Assembly (NCBI GenBank): GCA_001796335.1
Contig: MGMF01000025.1
Span: 1-64,000 of the forward strand
Reading direction: 5' to 3'
Source of the DNA: Chloroflexi bacterium GWB2_49_20
GTDB lineage: Bacteria; Chloroflexota; Anaerolineae; Anaerolineales; Villigracilaceae
Length of the DNA stretch: 64,000 nt
Positions 1 through 7,984 of this stretch are shown here, in pieces; the first letter of the stretch is position 1; each line of letters opens with the position of its first letter. Below the pieces are notes generated by a model. That model did not search any database, was not told the DNA's origin, and saw only the letters and a list, made by a program, of their open reading frames with translations. The translations under genes and the position numbers were made by a program.

Positions 1-8
1 TGTAATTT

Positions 9-22
9 AGAACAATTGTTCT
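9..22. promoter_or_regulatory. Perfect 14-bp palindrome, possible operator
   Basis: The sequence AGAACAATTGTTCT is a perfect palindrome and fits the GAAC-N4-GTTC form of LexA boxes known from Gram-positive bacteria. A TATTAT-like -10 element follows directly at 22-27, so a bound repressor would cover a promoter. The same 10-bp core AACAATTGTT also occurs at 11752-11761 between convergent genes, which weakens a specific operator reading. Confidence 0.3.
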
Positions 23-33
23 ATTATATTCCT

Positions 34-66
34 GGCAAGAGTCGTCCCCGGAATGCGACTCTTGCC
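34..66 (+). terminator. 11-bp perfect hairpin before the first gene
   Basis: GGCAAGAGTCG (34-44) pairs perfectly with CGACTCTTGCC (56-66) and is followed by GGTTGTTTT, so it can act as a terminator or leader hairpin. A second stem follows: GTTGTT (68-73) with AACAAC (96-101), enclosing GGCT (84-87) with AGCC (92-95). Lying between a possible promoter at the window start and the gene at 159, the region could be an untranslated leader. Confidence 0.4.
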
Positions 67-158
67 GGTTGTTTTAAGGGGGCGGCTCTCCAGCCAACAA
101 CGTATGGGATCTTCGAATCCCTGAATCTACTCAATCATTCAAAGGAGCAGCCGTCCCC

Positions 159-791
159 ATGCAACCATTATCTGATCCCCGCCTGCTGGTCATCGCCCTG
201 TCCGGCCTGCCGATCACATTAGCCCTCTTGCTTTCCTTCGAACACCAGCCAGTTTCCGAGAAGCATATTTGTTCCATGTTGGGAATATCTGACAAGACCG
301 CGGCCAGCGCGCTGCACCGCCTGAAGGAATTTCAGATCATCACGCGCGTGACCGGGGGATGGACAATATCTGAAGGCTATCAACTACCTGTTTCTGCTAT
401 CCGGGAACCTGTTGAAAACCTGTGGATAAAGAATCGGAAAAATTCCGACTTTTCCTCTAGTAGTAGTGTAGTAGTAGATAGTAGAGAACCACATTTCAAG
501 GCTGAATCCACCACCACCACCACTATTAAAGAATCGGAAAATTTCCGACTTTTAAAACGTACTTGCGAAATTGCCGGTATCCACGAACCCAAATCCAGCA
601 AGATCGCACGCATTCCAGGCATGACCGTCGACATGATCAAACAGCATGTGGACAATGCCCTTGCAGAAGGTCTGTACATCGGTGCGGCTATTTTCCGCAT
701 TGAAAACGAATGGCCGGTCAAAACCGAACCCGAACCAAATGACAGGCATAAATATAGCACCGGCAAATATGCCGAGTTTATTGTCAGTTGA
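159..791 (+). CDS. Winged-helix protein, possibly replication- or phage-related
   Basis: This 210-residue protein is not recognised with certainty. Residues about 20-75 look like a winged helix-turn-helix (SEKHICSMLGISDKTAASAL followed by a recognition-helix and wing pattern). A Ser/Val/Thr-rich low-complexity linker (about 100-125) leads to a C-terminal helical part. The last residues, KYSTGKYAEFI, resemble the tail of the DnaD-domain protein at 61721-62389 (KYIEGKYSDFI), which suggests but does not prove a role in replication start or helicase loading. The start is the ATG after AAAGGAG, with a longish spacer of 11 nt. The linker is encoded by trinucleotide runs flanked by two copies of a palindrome 100 nt apart. 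Alternative: a transcription regulator. Confidence 0.6.
   Translation: MQPLSDPRLLVIALSGLPITLALLLSFEHQPVSEKHICSMLGISDKTAASALHRLKEFQIITRVTGGWTISEGYQLPVSAIREPVENLWIKNRKNSDFSSSSSVVVDSREPHFKAESTTTTTIKESENFRLLKRTCEIAGIHEPKSSKIARIPGMTVDMIKQHVDNALAEGLYIGAAIFRIENEWPVKTEPEPNDRHKYSTGKYAEFIVS
428..454 (+). repeat. Palindromic repeat copy 1 inside the first gene
   Basis: AAAGAATCGGAAA-AATTCCGACTTTT contains TCGGAA-AAA-TTCCGA. It matches the copy at 528-554 almost base for base. The two copies are read in different reading frames. Confidence 0.7.
528..554 (+). repeat. Palindromic repeat copy 2 inside the first gene
   Basis: AAAGAATCGGAAAATTTCCG followed by ACTTTTA contains TCGGAAA-A-TTTCCGA. It lies exactly 100 nt after copy 1, so the shared DNA cannot encode the same peptide twice. 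Between the copies are TAG/AGT and CCA trinucleotide runs. Confidence 0.7.
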
Positions 792-956
792 GCTGCCTTG
801 AAGGTGAAAATGGATAACGAAATGTTTTTTCAGGCAATTTTAATGCTATTTCTGGTCATCATGATCCCTTCAACCGGGTGGGGAAGTGGCGGCTGGTTGA
901 GACCGTCTTTTCGGTGCACAACCCGGCGCATGAGTGCCGGGGCAGACGCCCACCGA

Positions 957-2354
957 TCACATATGGATGGCGTGCCCCTCGGCCGCATGCGCGGCTTCCA
1001 TCAGCACCTCAGACAGGGTCGGGTGGGCATGTACGTTGCGGGCGATCTCAGCCGGGGTCAATTCGAGCATGTGCGCCAGGGTCAGCTCGGGCAGCAGCTC
1101 GGTTACTTCGGGGCCGAACATGTGTGCGCCCAGGATCTCGCCGTACTTTTCGTCCACCACCAGCTTGACCCAGCCGGCGTAATCGCCCAGTCCCAGTGCC
1201 TTGCCGTTGGCCTGGAAGGGGAAGCGCCCGATCTTGACGGTGTAGCCGCGTTCAGCAGCCTGCTTTTCGGTCAGGCCGAAGGAGGCTATTTGCGGCTGCG
1301 AGTAGGTGGCGCGCGGCATCATCTCGTAATCCAGGGTGACGGTCTCCGCACCGGCGATGTTCTCGGCGCAGACGATGCCCTGGGCCGAGCTGACATGCGC
1401 CAGCATGAGTTTGCCGGTCACATCCCCGATGGCCCAGATGCCGGGTACATTGGTAGCCATGCGCTCATCGATCTCCACAAAACCGCGTTCGCTGATCTTG
1501 ACGCCCAGCTCCTCCAATCCCAGGCCGGACGAATTGGGTTTGAAACCGATGGCCACCAGGGCCTGATCGGCTTCGAGCAGCTTGTTCTCCCCGGCTGCAG
1601 AAACGGTGACGCGCACACCCGTGGGTGTGGCCTCGAGGGCCTCGACCTTATGCCCGGTCAGCGCGTGGATGCCGTTCTTTTTGAAGGCTTTTTCCAACTC
1701 AGCGCTGACCTCTTCGTCTTCCAGCGGAACCAGGCGCGGCAGCATCTCCACCAGGGTGACTTCCACGCCGTAGGAATTCCAGATGGTGGCGAACTCCACC
1801 CCGATGGCGCCCGAACCGATGATGATGACCGAGGCGGGCAGCTTGTCCTGCAGGATGGCGTGCAGGTAGGTGAGCACTTTTTCGCCATCCACCTGCCAGG
1901 CGGCCGGAACGATCGGGCTGGCGCCGCTGGCCACGATGATATTTTTGGCTTGCAGATCGCTCTGTTTTCCGTCGGCATCGGTCACCGATACGGTATCTTT
2001 GGAGGTGATGTGCGCCGCGCCCATGTACACACTGATGTTGTTCTTCTTCATCAGGAAGCCAACGCCTTTGACCAGCCGGTCCGAGACCTGGCGGGAGCGT
2101 TTGGACGCCACGCTAAAATCGAGCTTGAGGTTCTCGAAGCTGAAACCGAATTCCTTGCCGCGTGCTCGCAAAGTGTGGGCCACCTCGGCGTTCTTGAGCA
2201 GGGATTTGGAGGGGATGCAGCCCACGTTCAGGCAGACTCCGCCCAGCCACTGCTTGTCCACAATGGCCACCTTTTGTCCCAGCTGCGCCAGGCGGATGGC
2301 AGCCACGTAGCCGCCGGGTCCTGCACCGATCACAATTGCATCATAATTTTCCAT
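957..2354 (-). CDS. lpdA: Dihydrolipoyl dehydrogenase (E3)
   Basis: This 465-residue flavoprotein reoxidises the dihydrolipoyl arm of 2-oxoacid dehydrogenase complexes and passes electrons to NAD+. The N-terminal FAD-binding motif GAGPGG is followed by the redox-active disulfide motif GGVCLNVGCIPSK. A second dinucleotide fold (IIGSGAIGVEFA) binds NAD. The dimerisation domain ends with HAHPTLSE, which carries the catalytic His-Glu pair. Length and motifs are typical of the family. The ATG at 2354 is chosen because AAGGAG lies upstream at good spacing and the protein then begins MENYDAIVIG. It is the last gene of the branched-chain dehydrogenase operon, separated from E2 by a 314-nt gap filled with repeats, so it may be transcribed partly on its own. 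Confidence 0.95.
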   Translation of the reverse strand: MENYDAIVIGAGPGGYVAAIRLAQLGQKVAIVDKQWLGGVCLNVGCIPSKSLLKNAEVAHTLRARGKEFGFSFENLKLDFSVASKRSRQVSDRLVKGVGFLMKKNNISVYMGAAHITSKDTVSVTDADGKQSDLQAKNIIVASGASPIVPAAWQVDGEKVLTYLHAILQDKLPASVIIIGSGAIGVEFATIWNSYGVEVTLVEMLPRLVPLEDEEVSAELEKAFKKNGIHALTGHKVEALEATPTGVRVTVSAAGENKLLEADQALVAIGFKPNSSGLGLEELGVKISERGFVEIDERMATNVPGIWAIGDVTGKLMLAHVSSAQGIVCAENIAGAETVTLDYEMMPRATYSQPQIASFGLTEKQAAERGYTVKIGRFPFQANGKALGLGDYAGWVKLVVDEKYGEILGAHMFGPEVTELLPELTLAHMLELTPAEIARNVHAHPTLSEVLMEAAHAAEGHAIHM

Positions 2355-2392
2355 GACGAGATCTCCTTGTATTTTTATAATAATTCGGGGGA

Positions 2393-2436
2393 AGGTTGGT
2401 GTTACACCCCAAAAACCCACTTTTTTGAGAAATTAC
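2393..2436 (+). repeat. Dispersed hairpin repeat, family 1 (copy A)
   Basis: TTGGTGTTACACCCCAA forms a hairpin and is followed by CCCACTTTTTTGAGAAATTA. Related copies lie at 40191-40238 and 51124-51170, with partial copies at 9945-9972 and about 51316-51331. The stem bases differ between copies but stay paired. Confidence 0.6.
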
Positions 2437-2524
2437 GTCTCCTGATGAAAGAATTAAATGTTTATGAAATTATACCCTCAAGTAAACAGAATCCCGAAAG
2501 GGCTATAACTTTAATGAAAAAAGA

Positions 2525-2633
2525 TTTAACCACAACCCCCCAAAAGCGGGGACACGAGTCACACCCCCCTTGAACATGGGGGGCACGAAGTCACGAAGCT
2601 TAATAGATAAATATCTTTGTGCTTTGTGGTAAA
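2525..2633. repeat. MITE-like element with TTTAACCACAA ends
   Basis: The left end TTTAACCACAA is nearly the reverse complement of the right end TTTGTGGTAAA. Inside are CCCCCC (2564-2569) against GGGGGG (2578-2583) and two CACGA motifs. With copy A of the other repeat it fills the 314-nt gap between the E2 and E3 genes. No gene was seen in this gap. Confidence 0.45.
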
Positions 2634-2668
2634 TACCTGGTGGTAAGAGAGGTTTTTTGAAGATGTGT

Positions 2669-3952
2669 TTAATCCGCCCAGTTTTGGAGCACATCCACCA
2701 CTTTGGCCAGGAACCAATCGGCAGAGGCGCCGTCCAGGATGCGGTGATCAAAGGTCAGGGAGATGTAGGCCATCGGGCGGATGGCAATGGCATCGTTGAT
2801 GATTATGGCGCGCTTCTGGACCGCTCCCACCCCCAGGATGCCGCACTGCGGCTGGTTGATGATGGGTGTGGCGAACAGCGACCCGGAGATGCCGTGGTTG
2901 GTGAGAGTGAACGTGCCGCCCTTGACTTCGTCGGGCTGCAACTTGCGCTCACGGGCGCGCTGGGACAAGTCATTGACGGCGCGTGCCAGCCCCAGCAGGG
3001 ACAACCCGTCGGCGGCCTTGATGACCGGCACGATCAGCCCGGCCTCCCCCAGGGAGGTGGCCATGCCAATGTTGATGGCGGAGTGCAGCAGCAGGCCATC
3101 TTCACTCCAGGAGGAATTGACCTGCGGGAAAGCCTTGAGGGCACTGACGCAGGCTGACACGAAATAAGCCGTGTAGGTCAGGTTGGCTCCATCGTGTGCG
3201 AAAACAGCCTTGCTGGCGAGGCGATGCGCCACCACCCGGCTGAGGTCGGCTTCCATGACGGTGGTGACGTGGGCGGAGATGTTTTTGCTCTTGAGCATAT
3301 GCTCGGCGATCGAGCGGCGGATGGTGGTGTGAGGGATCAGCCGGTCGCCCGAGGCTGTTGGAGCGGCTAGTACCGGATGGGCGGCTGAAACGGCACCTGC
3401 AGCATCTGCGGACTTGAACATCAACTCGGTGGGGCGGAACAGGTCTCCATCGGCGGGGGTCTCCCAGATGGGGATGTCTGCTGCCGCTCCGGCAGCAGCG
3501 GAGGGGTGCGATTCCAAGAATGCCATTACATCCTTCTTGGTGATACGCCCGCCCTGCCCCGTAGCGGTAACCTGTCCCAGATCGAGGTTGTGTTCGCGGG
3601 CGATCCTGGCGACCACGGGGGAGATGAAGCCCAAGTCACGGGGGGCAGTGGCTGCAGTCACCGGTTGGGGCGCGGCTGCTGCCGGGGCAGAGTCATCCGC
3701 TGGTACGTCTTCGCCGGGCTGACCGAGCCAGGCCAGCACGGTGCCGGCCGTGACGGTTATTCCCTCGGGCACGAGCAGCTTGAGCACTGTCCCGCTGGCC
3801 GGGCTGGGAATCTCGGTGTCCACTTTGTCGGTGTTGACTTCCAGCAGGGCTTCAAACTCGGCGATGGTCTCGCCTTCTTTTTTGAGCCATTTGGTGACGG
3901 TGCCTTCGACAACGGATTCGCCCAGTTGGGGCATGATTACTTTGGTTGGCAT
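2669..3952 (-). CDS. bkdB: Branched-chain 2-oxoacid dehydrogenase E2 (dihydrolipoamide acyltransferase)
   Basis: This 427-residue core enzyme transfers the acyl group from the E1 subunit to coenzyme A. An N-terminal lipoyl domain (about 1-80) has the lipoylated Lys in NTDKVDTE. An Ala/Pro-rich linker follows, then a peripheral subunit-binding domain (about 105-145, ISPVVARIAREHNLDLGQV). The C-terminal catalytic domain ends in FDHRILDGASADWF, with the active-site HxxxDG. The start follows GGAGGAAAT. Located between the S23-like gene and lpdA on the same strand, it belongs to the operon starting at 6392. Substrate class is inferred from the E1 subunits; a pyruvate or acetoin enzyme cannot be excluded from E2 alone. 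Confidence 0.93.
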   Translation of the reverse strand: MPTKVIMPQLGESVVEGTVTKWLKKEGETIAEFEALLEVNTDKVDTEIPSPASGTVLKLLVPEGITVTAGTVLAWLGQPGEDVPADDSAPAAAAPQPVTAATAPRDLGFISPVVARIAREHNLDLGQVTATGQGGRITKKDVMAFLESHPSAAAGAAADIPIWETPADGDLFRPTELMFKSADAAGAVSAAHPVLAAPTASGDRLIPHTTIRRSIAEHMLKSKNISAHVTTVMEADLSRVVAHRLASKAVFAHDGANLTYTAYFVSACVSALKAFPQVNSSWSEDGLLLHSAINIGMATSLGEAGLIVPVIKAADGLSLLGLARAVNDLSQRARERKLQPDEVKGGTFTLTNHGISGSLFATPIINQPQCGILGVGAVQKRAIIINDAIAIRPMAYISLTFDHRILDGASADWFLAKVVDVLQNWAD

Positions 3953-4002
3953 ATTTCCTCCGGAACAGTTGTCAGTTAGCGGTTGATGTCGCTCAACTGA
4001 TT

Positions 4003-4377
4003 TTATACTCTCTGGGGCAGGCTTTTGATGAGCGCATAAAGTTTCATGCGCAGTTCCGTAATCTGGGGATCCAGGGATGCGGCGTGTGCTGGTTCGAGGT
4101 ACCCCAATTCCACGGCAAGCACCAGTTGGGTATCCACTTCAGCCAGGGAGCCGATGGCCATCAAGAGAAAGCGCCGAAAATCGCCGCCATTGCCGCGTGC
4201 CTGGCCCTCTGCAATATTGGAGGGTATGGAGACGGCTGCCCGGCGTAATTGGTTGGCCAGGCCGAATTTTTCATGATCAGTAAATTTCCCGGTCAGAATG
4301 TACACATCCTTAACCAGTTGGATGCCTGATTGCCAGACGATCAGATCGCGATAATTTTTAGCCTTTTCACCTGCCAT
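4003..4377 (-). CDS. Four-helix-bundle protein of the 23S rRNA intervening-sequence (S23) family
   Basis: This 124-residue protein matches the S23/IVP four-helix bundle family, recognisable from YRDLIVWQSGIQLVKDVY near the N-terminus and LRRAAVSIPSNIAEGQARG in the middle. The family was first found inside insertions in 23S rRNA genes but is common as stand-alone genes; its function is not settled. The start is well supported by AGGAGG. It is odd that it sits between E1 beta and E2 of a metabolic operon, with short gaps on both sides, and is therefore probably co-transcribed with them. There is no rRNA nearby. Confidence 0.85.
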   Translation of the reverse strand: MAGEKAKNYRDLIVWQSGIQLVKDVYILTGKFTDHEKFGLANQLRRAAVSIPSNIAEGQARGNGGDFRRFLLMAIGSLAEVDTQLVLAVELGYLEPAHAASLDPQITELRMKLYALIKSLPQRV

Positions 4378-4432
4378 GCCTGCCTCCTAATAAATTTGAT
4401 AATACCGCCAACAGCCAACTGTCAACGGCTCT

Positions 4433-5416
4433 TTAATAACTAGCCAGATCCCGGATGGCGGCGGCGATCTTGTCCGGGTTGAGCATGAACCAGTCCTGCA
4501 GCGGGTGGCTGAAAGGCACGGCGGGCACATCCGGACCGGCCAGGCGCCGGACGGGCGCGTCCAGGTCGGTGAAGGCCTGCTCGGCAATGATGGCCGCGAT
4601 CTCGGCGCCATAGCCGCCGGTCAGGTTGTCCTCGTAGACCACCAGGGCTTTGCCGGTCTTGCGGACCGAGGTCAGGATGCTTTCCCGGTCAACAGGGTAA
4701 AGCGTGCGCAGATCGACCACCTCCACGCTGATGTCCTCGGCAGCCAGTTTTTGTGCGGCCTGCAGGGTGTAATACAGCATCATGCCATAGGCAAAGACGC
4801 TCACATCCGTGCCCTCACGGCTGACATCCGCCTTGCCGATGGGCACCAGATACTCGCCCTCGGGCACTTCGCCCTTGATCAGGCGGTATCCCTTTTTGGG
4901 CTCAAAGAAGAGCACCGGGTTGGGGTCACGCACCGCGGATTTAAGCAGGCCTTTGGCGTCCGCAGGGTTGGAAGGCACCACCACCTTGAGACCCGGAGTG
5001 TGGGTGAAGAAAGCCTCCAGGGATTGGGAGTGGTACAGGCCTCCGCCGATGCCGCCGCCGTAGGGAGCGCGGATGACCATCGGCACGGTCCAATCGCCGT
5101 TGGAGCGGTAGCACATCTTGGCGGCTTCATTGATGATCTGGTTGAAAGCCGGGTGGATGAAATCGGCAAACTGGATCTCGCAGATCGGGCGCATGCCGTA
5201 CAAGGCTGCCCCGATGCCCACGCCGATAATGGAAGCCTCGGCCAGCGGGGAATCCATGACACGCTGCGGACCGTATTTGTCGAACAATCCCCTGGTGGCA
5301 CGAAAGACCCCGCCGCGCACACCGACATCCTCCCCCACGATGAAAACGTTCGGGTCGTGCGCCAGTTCTTCGTCCATGCCCTGGCGGATGGCATCAATGA
5401 GGGTCATCTCAGGCAT
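4433..5416 (-). CDS. bkdAB: Branched-chain 2-oxoacid dehydrogenase E1 beta
   Basis: This 327-residue subunit forms the thiamine diphosphate enzyme together with E1 alpha and decarboxylates branched-chain 2-oxoacids. The N-terminus MTLIDAIRQGMDEELAHDPN and the motifs VGEDVGVRGGVFRAT, DSPLAEASIIGVGIGAAL and QFADFIHPAFNQI are typical of the beta subunit, followed by the transketolase C-terminal domain (YGAEIAAIIAEQAF). AGGAGG precedes the ATG. Its first bases overlap the end of the E1 alpha gene by 8 nt, which indicates translational coupling and a 1:1 complex. Confidence 0.93.
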   Translation of the reverse strand: MPEMTLIDAIRQGMDEELAHDPNVFIVGEDVGVRGGVFRATRGLFDKYGPQRVMDSPLAEASIIGVGIGAALYGMRPICEIQFADFIHPAFNQIINEAAKMCYRSNGDWTVPMVIRAPYGGGIGGGLYHSQSLEAFFTHTPGLKVVVPSNPADAKGLLKSAVRDPNPVLFFEPKKGYRLIKGEVPEGEYLVPIGKADVSREGTDVSVFAYGMMLYYTLQAAQKLAAEDISVEVVDLRTLYPVDRESILTSVRKTGKALVVYEDNLTGGYGAEIAAIIAEQAFTDLDAPVRRLAGPDVPAVPFSHPLQDWFMLNPDKIAAAIRDLASY

Positions 5417-6392
5417 GGGTCACCTCCTCGGCATAGACCGGGTGCAGGGCTTCTTCAGGCGATGGGTAGGGCGCCGCAGTGGCGTCCGCCACTGCCTGCT
5501 CGATCTCAGTCTGGGCGCGCTTCTCCATCTCATCCAGTTGCGCCTGGGTGGCGATCTTCTTGGAGAGCAGCAGGCGCTGGGTCAGCGGGATGGGATCGCT
5601 CTTCTTATAGGTTTCAACTTCCTCGCGCGAACGGTAGGCTCTATCATCATCGTCCGAGGAGTGCGGGGTCAGGCGGTAGGCACGCGCTTCGATCACGGTG
5701 GCGCCTTCGCCCGAGCGGGCTCGTTCGACCGCGATTTGCATGGCTGAATACACCGCCACAATGTCGGTGCCATCCACGCTGATGCCCGGCAGCCCCAGTC
5801 CGCAAGCCTTGTCAGCCGCGCTGGGCACCGCCATCTGTTTATCCTGCGGCACCGAGATGGCGTAGGAGTTGTTCTCCACCATGAAGATGACCGGCAGCTT
5901 GTGAATGGCGGCCCAGTTGACCGCTTCATACCACTCGCCCTGCGAGGTGGAGCCCTCGCCGATGGTGGTCAGTACCACGTGCTTATCTCCCTTGAGCTTG
6001 ATGGCCAGCCCCAGCCCGGAGGCGTGCAAGGTCTGGGTGGCAACCGGTGCGGAATGGCTGAGCACGTTGGCGCGCCGCAGGCCCCAGTGGCTGGGCATCT
6101 GGCGCGCGCCCGAAGAGGGCTCGCCTTTTTTACCCATTACGCTCAGCATGAATTCCAGCGGGGTCAACCCGACGGCCAGCATGAGAGCCAGGTCACGATA
6201 ATAAGGCGAGATCCAGTCCTGGCCTCTTTGCAGGGCAAAGGCTGCGCCCACCTGGGCGGCTTCCTGGCCGATGCCGGAGATGTGAAAAGCGATTTTGCCC
6301 TGGCGGTGCAGTACCCAGGCGCGCTCATCTGTGCGCCTGGCCAGCAGCATCGTCCAATACATGTCCAGAAGTATTTCGTTGGATAATCCCAT
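5409..6392 (-). CDS. bkdAA: Branched-chain 2-oxoacid dehydrogenase E1 alpha
   Basis: This 327-residue protein is the thiamine diphosphate-binding alpha subunit. The motif GEGSTSQGEWYEAVNWAA with VENNSYAIS gives the cofactor site (GDG-type, here GEG). HISGIGQEAAQVG, RQMPSHWG and TPHSSDDDDRAYR are characteristic of the branched-chain rather than the pyruvate subfamily, including the phosphorylation-loop region. The ATG at 6392 is preferred over upstream in-frame starts because AAGGAG precedes it and MGLSNEILLDMYWTMLLARR matches the family start. It is the first gene of the operon; about 190 nt upstream lie free of genes before the next minus-strand gene. Confidence 0.93.
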   Translation of the reverse strand: MGLSNEILLDMYWTMLLARRTDERAWVLHRQGKIAFHISGIGQEAAQVGAAFALQRGQDWISPYYRDLALMLAVGLTPLEFMLSVMGKKGEPSSGARQMPSHWGLRRANVLSHSAPVATQTLHASGLGLAIKLKGDKHVVLTTIGEGSTSQGEWYEAVNWAAIHKLPVIFMVENNSYAISVPQDKQMAVPSAADKACGLGLPGISVDGTDIVAVYSAMQIAVERARSGEGATVIEARAYRLTPHSSDDDDRAYRSREEVETYKKSDPIPLTQRLLLSKKIATQAQLDEMEKRAQTEIEQAVADATAAPYPSPEEALHPVYAEEVTHA

Positions 6393-6494
6393 GTGAAACT
6401 CCTTACAAGATAAATTATATCGTAATACTATTAAAAATATATAAATACTCAAAAAAGAGAGATGTTGGGGATTGGATGGGGAAATTAAATCGAA

Positions 6495-6527
6495 AGGAGC
6501 AACGCAGTTCGTACATGCGTTGCTCCT
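6495..6527 (-). terminator. 12-bp perfect hairpin terminator
   Basis: AGGAGCAACGCA pairs with TGCGTTGCTCCT without mismatch. On the minus strand it is followed by TTCGATTT, placing it just after the stop of the acetyltransferase gene at 6586 and before the dehydrogenase operon. Confidence 0.7.
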
Positions 6528-6585
6528 GAGGCAGGCAAGTTTCAGACCCGCTGCCCTGTGGGCAACCTACCTGTGGCAGGGAGGC

Positions 6586-7047
6586 TCACAGCCGCTTGAT
6601 GAGGATCAGGCAGGGATTCTGCTCGTTCCATATCTGCAGGAGTTCCTCCAGGGGCCTGAAGCCCATAGCCTGGTAGAAATCCCTGGTTCTGGCATAATTT
6701 GGGTCAGCATGTGACGGCCCGAGTGTTTTGACCTGTAAATATTCGACACCTTGCTGCCTCAACCAGCTTTGGGTTGCATGCAGCAGAGCCTGGCCCATCC
6801 CCTGGCGTTGGGCCTCCGGCTGGACGCCCATGACATAGATCTCGGCTGAAAAGGTGTTGTGTTGTTTGAGACTCAGAAAACCAAGAGTGTGTTCTGAAAT
6901 GGATGCCAGGAAGGTGGGCAGGTGCTCAATTTCGGATGAATACTGGAGGGTGGCTTCTTCGATGCCAAACCATTCCGGCAGGGAGCGCAGAATTGGCGTG
7001 CAAACGGTTGATGTGCCGAAGTGGGGGCCAACGATGGTGAAGTTCAT
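6586..7047 (-). CDS. GNAT-family N-acetyltransferase
   Basis: This protein of about 153 residues has the GNAT acetyl-CoA binding motif in MGVQPEAQRQGMGQALLHAT (R/QxxGxG/A type) and a C-terminal YEX-like strand around FYQAMGFRPLEELLQIW. The substrate cannot be told from sequence. The start at MNFTIVGPH is chosen because it begins the first beta strand of the fold; an ATG 10 codons upstream is possible, and neither has a strong ribosome site. It lies 81 nt after the methyltransferase gene on the same strand. Confidence 0.8.
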   Translation of the reverse strand: MNFTIVGPHFGTSTVCTPILRSLPEWFGIEEATLQYSSEIEHLPTFLASISEHTLGFLSLKQHNTFSAEIYVMGVQPEAQRQGMGQALLHATQSWLRQQGVEYLQVKTLGPSHADPNYARTRDFYQAMGFRPLEELLQIWNEQNPCLILIKRL

Positions 7048-7128
7048 AAGGCAGCCTGTGTGTTCATGTGGTTGCATACCCCTGGAGCTCTGAGCCTTCC
7101 TGCGGCCATTTCAGCTTGCTCTCGAATT

Positions 7129-7944
7129 TCAACCCGGGTTTCTCCCGACCAAAATGTAACTCAAAGGGATGCCGGCTTTTGCCTCTTCGACCTGGCGATG
7201 CCCGGAAGAAATGTCTGTTTCGTGTTCGGAGAAATGCTCAATGAGCAGGTGGTTTTTAATGAGACCCATCAGAATATCGGACAGTGTATGGGCAAACCAA
7301 TATTGAGTGGTAGTCGAAATATATTCCGAATGCCCGACATAATCCAGGCCACCCTGATCGATATAGGGTTCTGTTTTAAAGTATGGCTCCACGATGCGCA
7401 AGTTGACAGGCTGTTTGTCATCATCAAATGGCAGCATCTCTGCAAGGGGGTGGATCTCGTGGATGAAGATCAGCCCGCCTTGCCTCAACAAGGCGGAGGC
7501 CTTTTCGAAGAACAGTTCCAGGTCCGGCAACCAGCCCAGGCAGCCCGCGCTGATATAGACGATGTCAAAGCGGTTGTTAAAGGCTCTATCGATCTCATAA
7601 ACATCCGAGCGGACAAATTGACAATTGATGCGGCTGCGGGCGGCGCGCTGACTGGCCTCCTGGATGGCCTGGTCAGAGATATCGAAGCCAACACAATCAG
7701 CGGCGCCCAGGTTCTTAAGAGACATCAGCTCAGTGCCATTGTTGCAGCATAAGTGAACCACGTTTTTGCCTTTCAGGCCGACCTGCTGTAACATCCCGAT
7801 CTCCTTATCATCCAAACGCACATAACCCGCTTGAAAGAACAATTTGTCCAGGGTTTCACTGGCGGCGCGCTGGTGCAAAGGCATTACTTCGTTCCAGGCG
7901 AGGCGATTCGATTCGGTGTAGCGCTTCAGGTCAGAGTACGTCAT
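7129..7944 (-). CDS. Class I SAM-dependent methyltransferase
   Basis: This 271-residue protein has motif I as VVHLCCNNGTELMSLKNLGA, followed by the acidic ribose-binding residue in VGFDISDQAIQEA and a motif IV at FDIVYISAGCLGWLPD. It fits small-molecule methyltransferases of the Methyltransf_11/25 type. Substrate unknown. AAGGAAC lies before the ATG. The next upstream gene on the same strand, a DinB-like protein, is 40 nt away, so the two are probably co-transcribed. Confidence 0.85.
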   Translation of the reverse strand: MTYSDLKRYTESNRLAWNEVMPLHQRAASETLDKLFFQAGYVRLDDKEIGMLQQVGLKGKNVVHLCCNNGTELMSLKNLGAADCVGFDISDQAIQEASQRAARSRINCQFVRSDVYEIDRAFNNRFDIVYISAGCLGWLPDLELFFEKASALLRQGGLIFIHEIHPLAEMLPFDDDKQPVNLRIVEPYFKTEPYIDQGGLDYVGHSEYISTTTQYWFAHTLSDILMGLIKNHLLIEHFSEHETDISSGHRQVEEAKAGIPLSYILVGRNPG

Positions 7945-7984
7945 TTTTGTTCCTTTAAAATAATATTTCGTTGGGTCTCACAGT

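Noticed and set aside
104-122. GGGATCTTCGAATCCC resembling a tRNA T-arm
   Set aside because: The loop is one base short for a T-loop and no acceptor, D- or anticodon arms could be found around it.
798-2573. Long open frame (591 codons) on the plus strand opposite lpdA
   Set aside because: It is the antisense shadow of the GC-rich dihydrolipoyl dehydrogenase gene. The minus strand has complete family motifs; the plus-strand translation shows none.
4505-5782. Open frame of 425 codons opposite the E1 subunits
   Set aside because: Antisense shadow of two well-supported dehydrogenase genes; no recognisable domain and no ribosome site.
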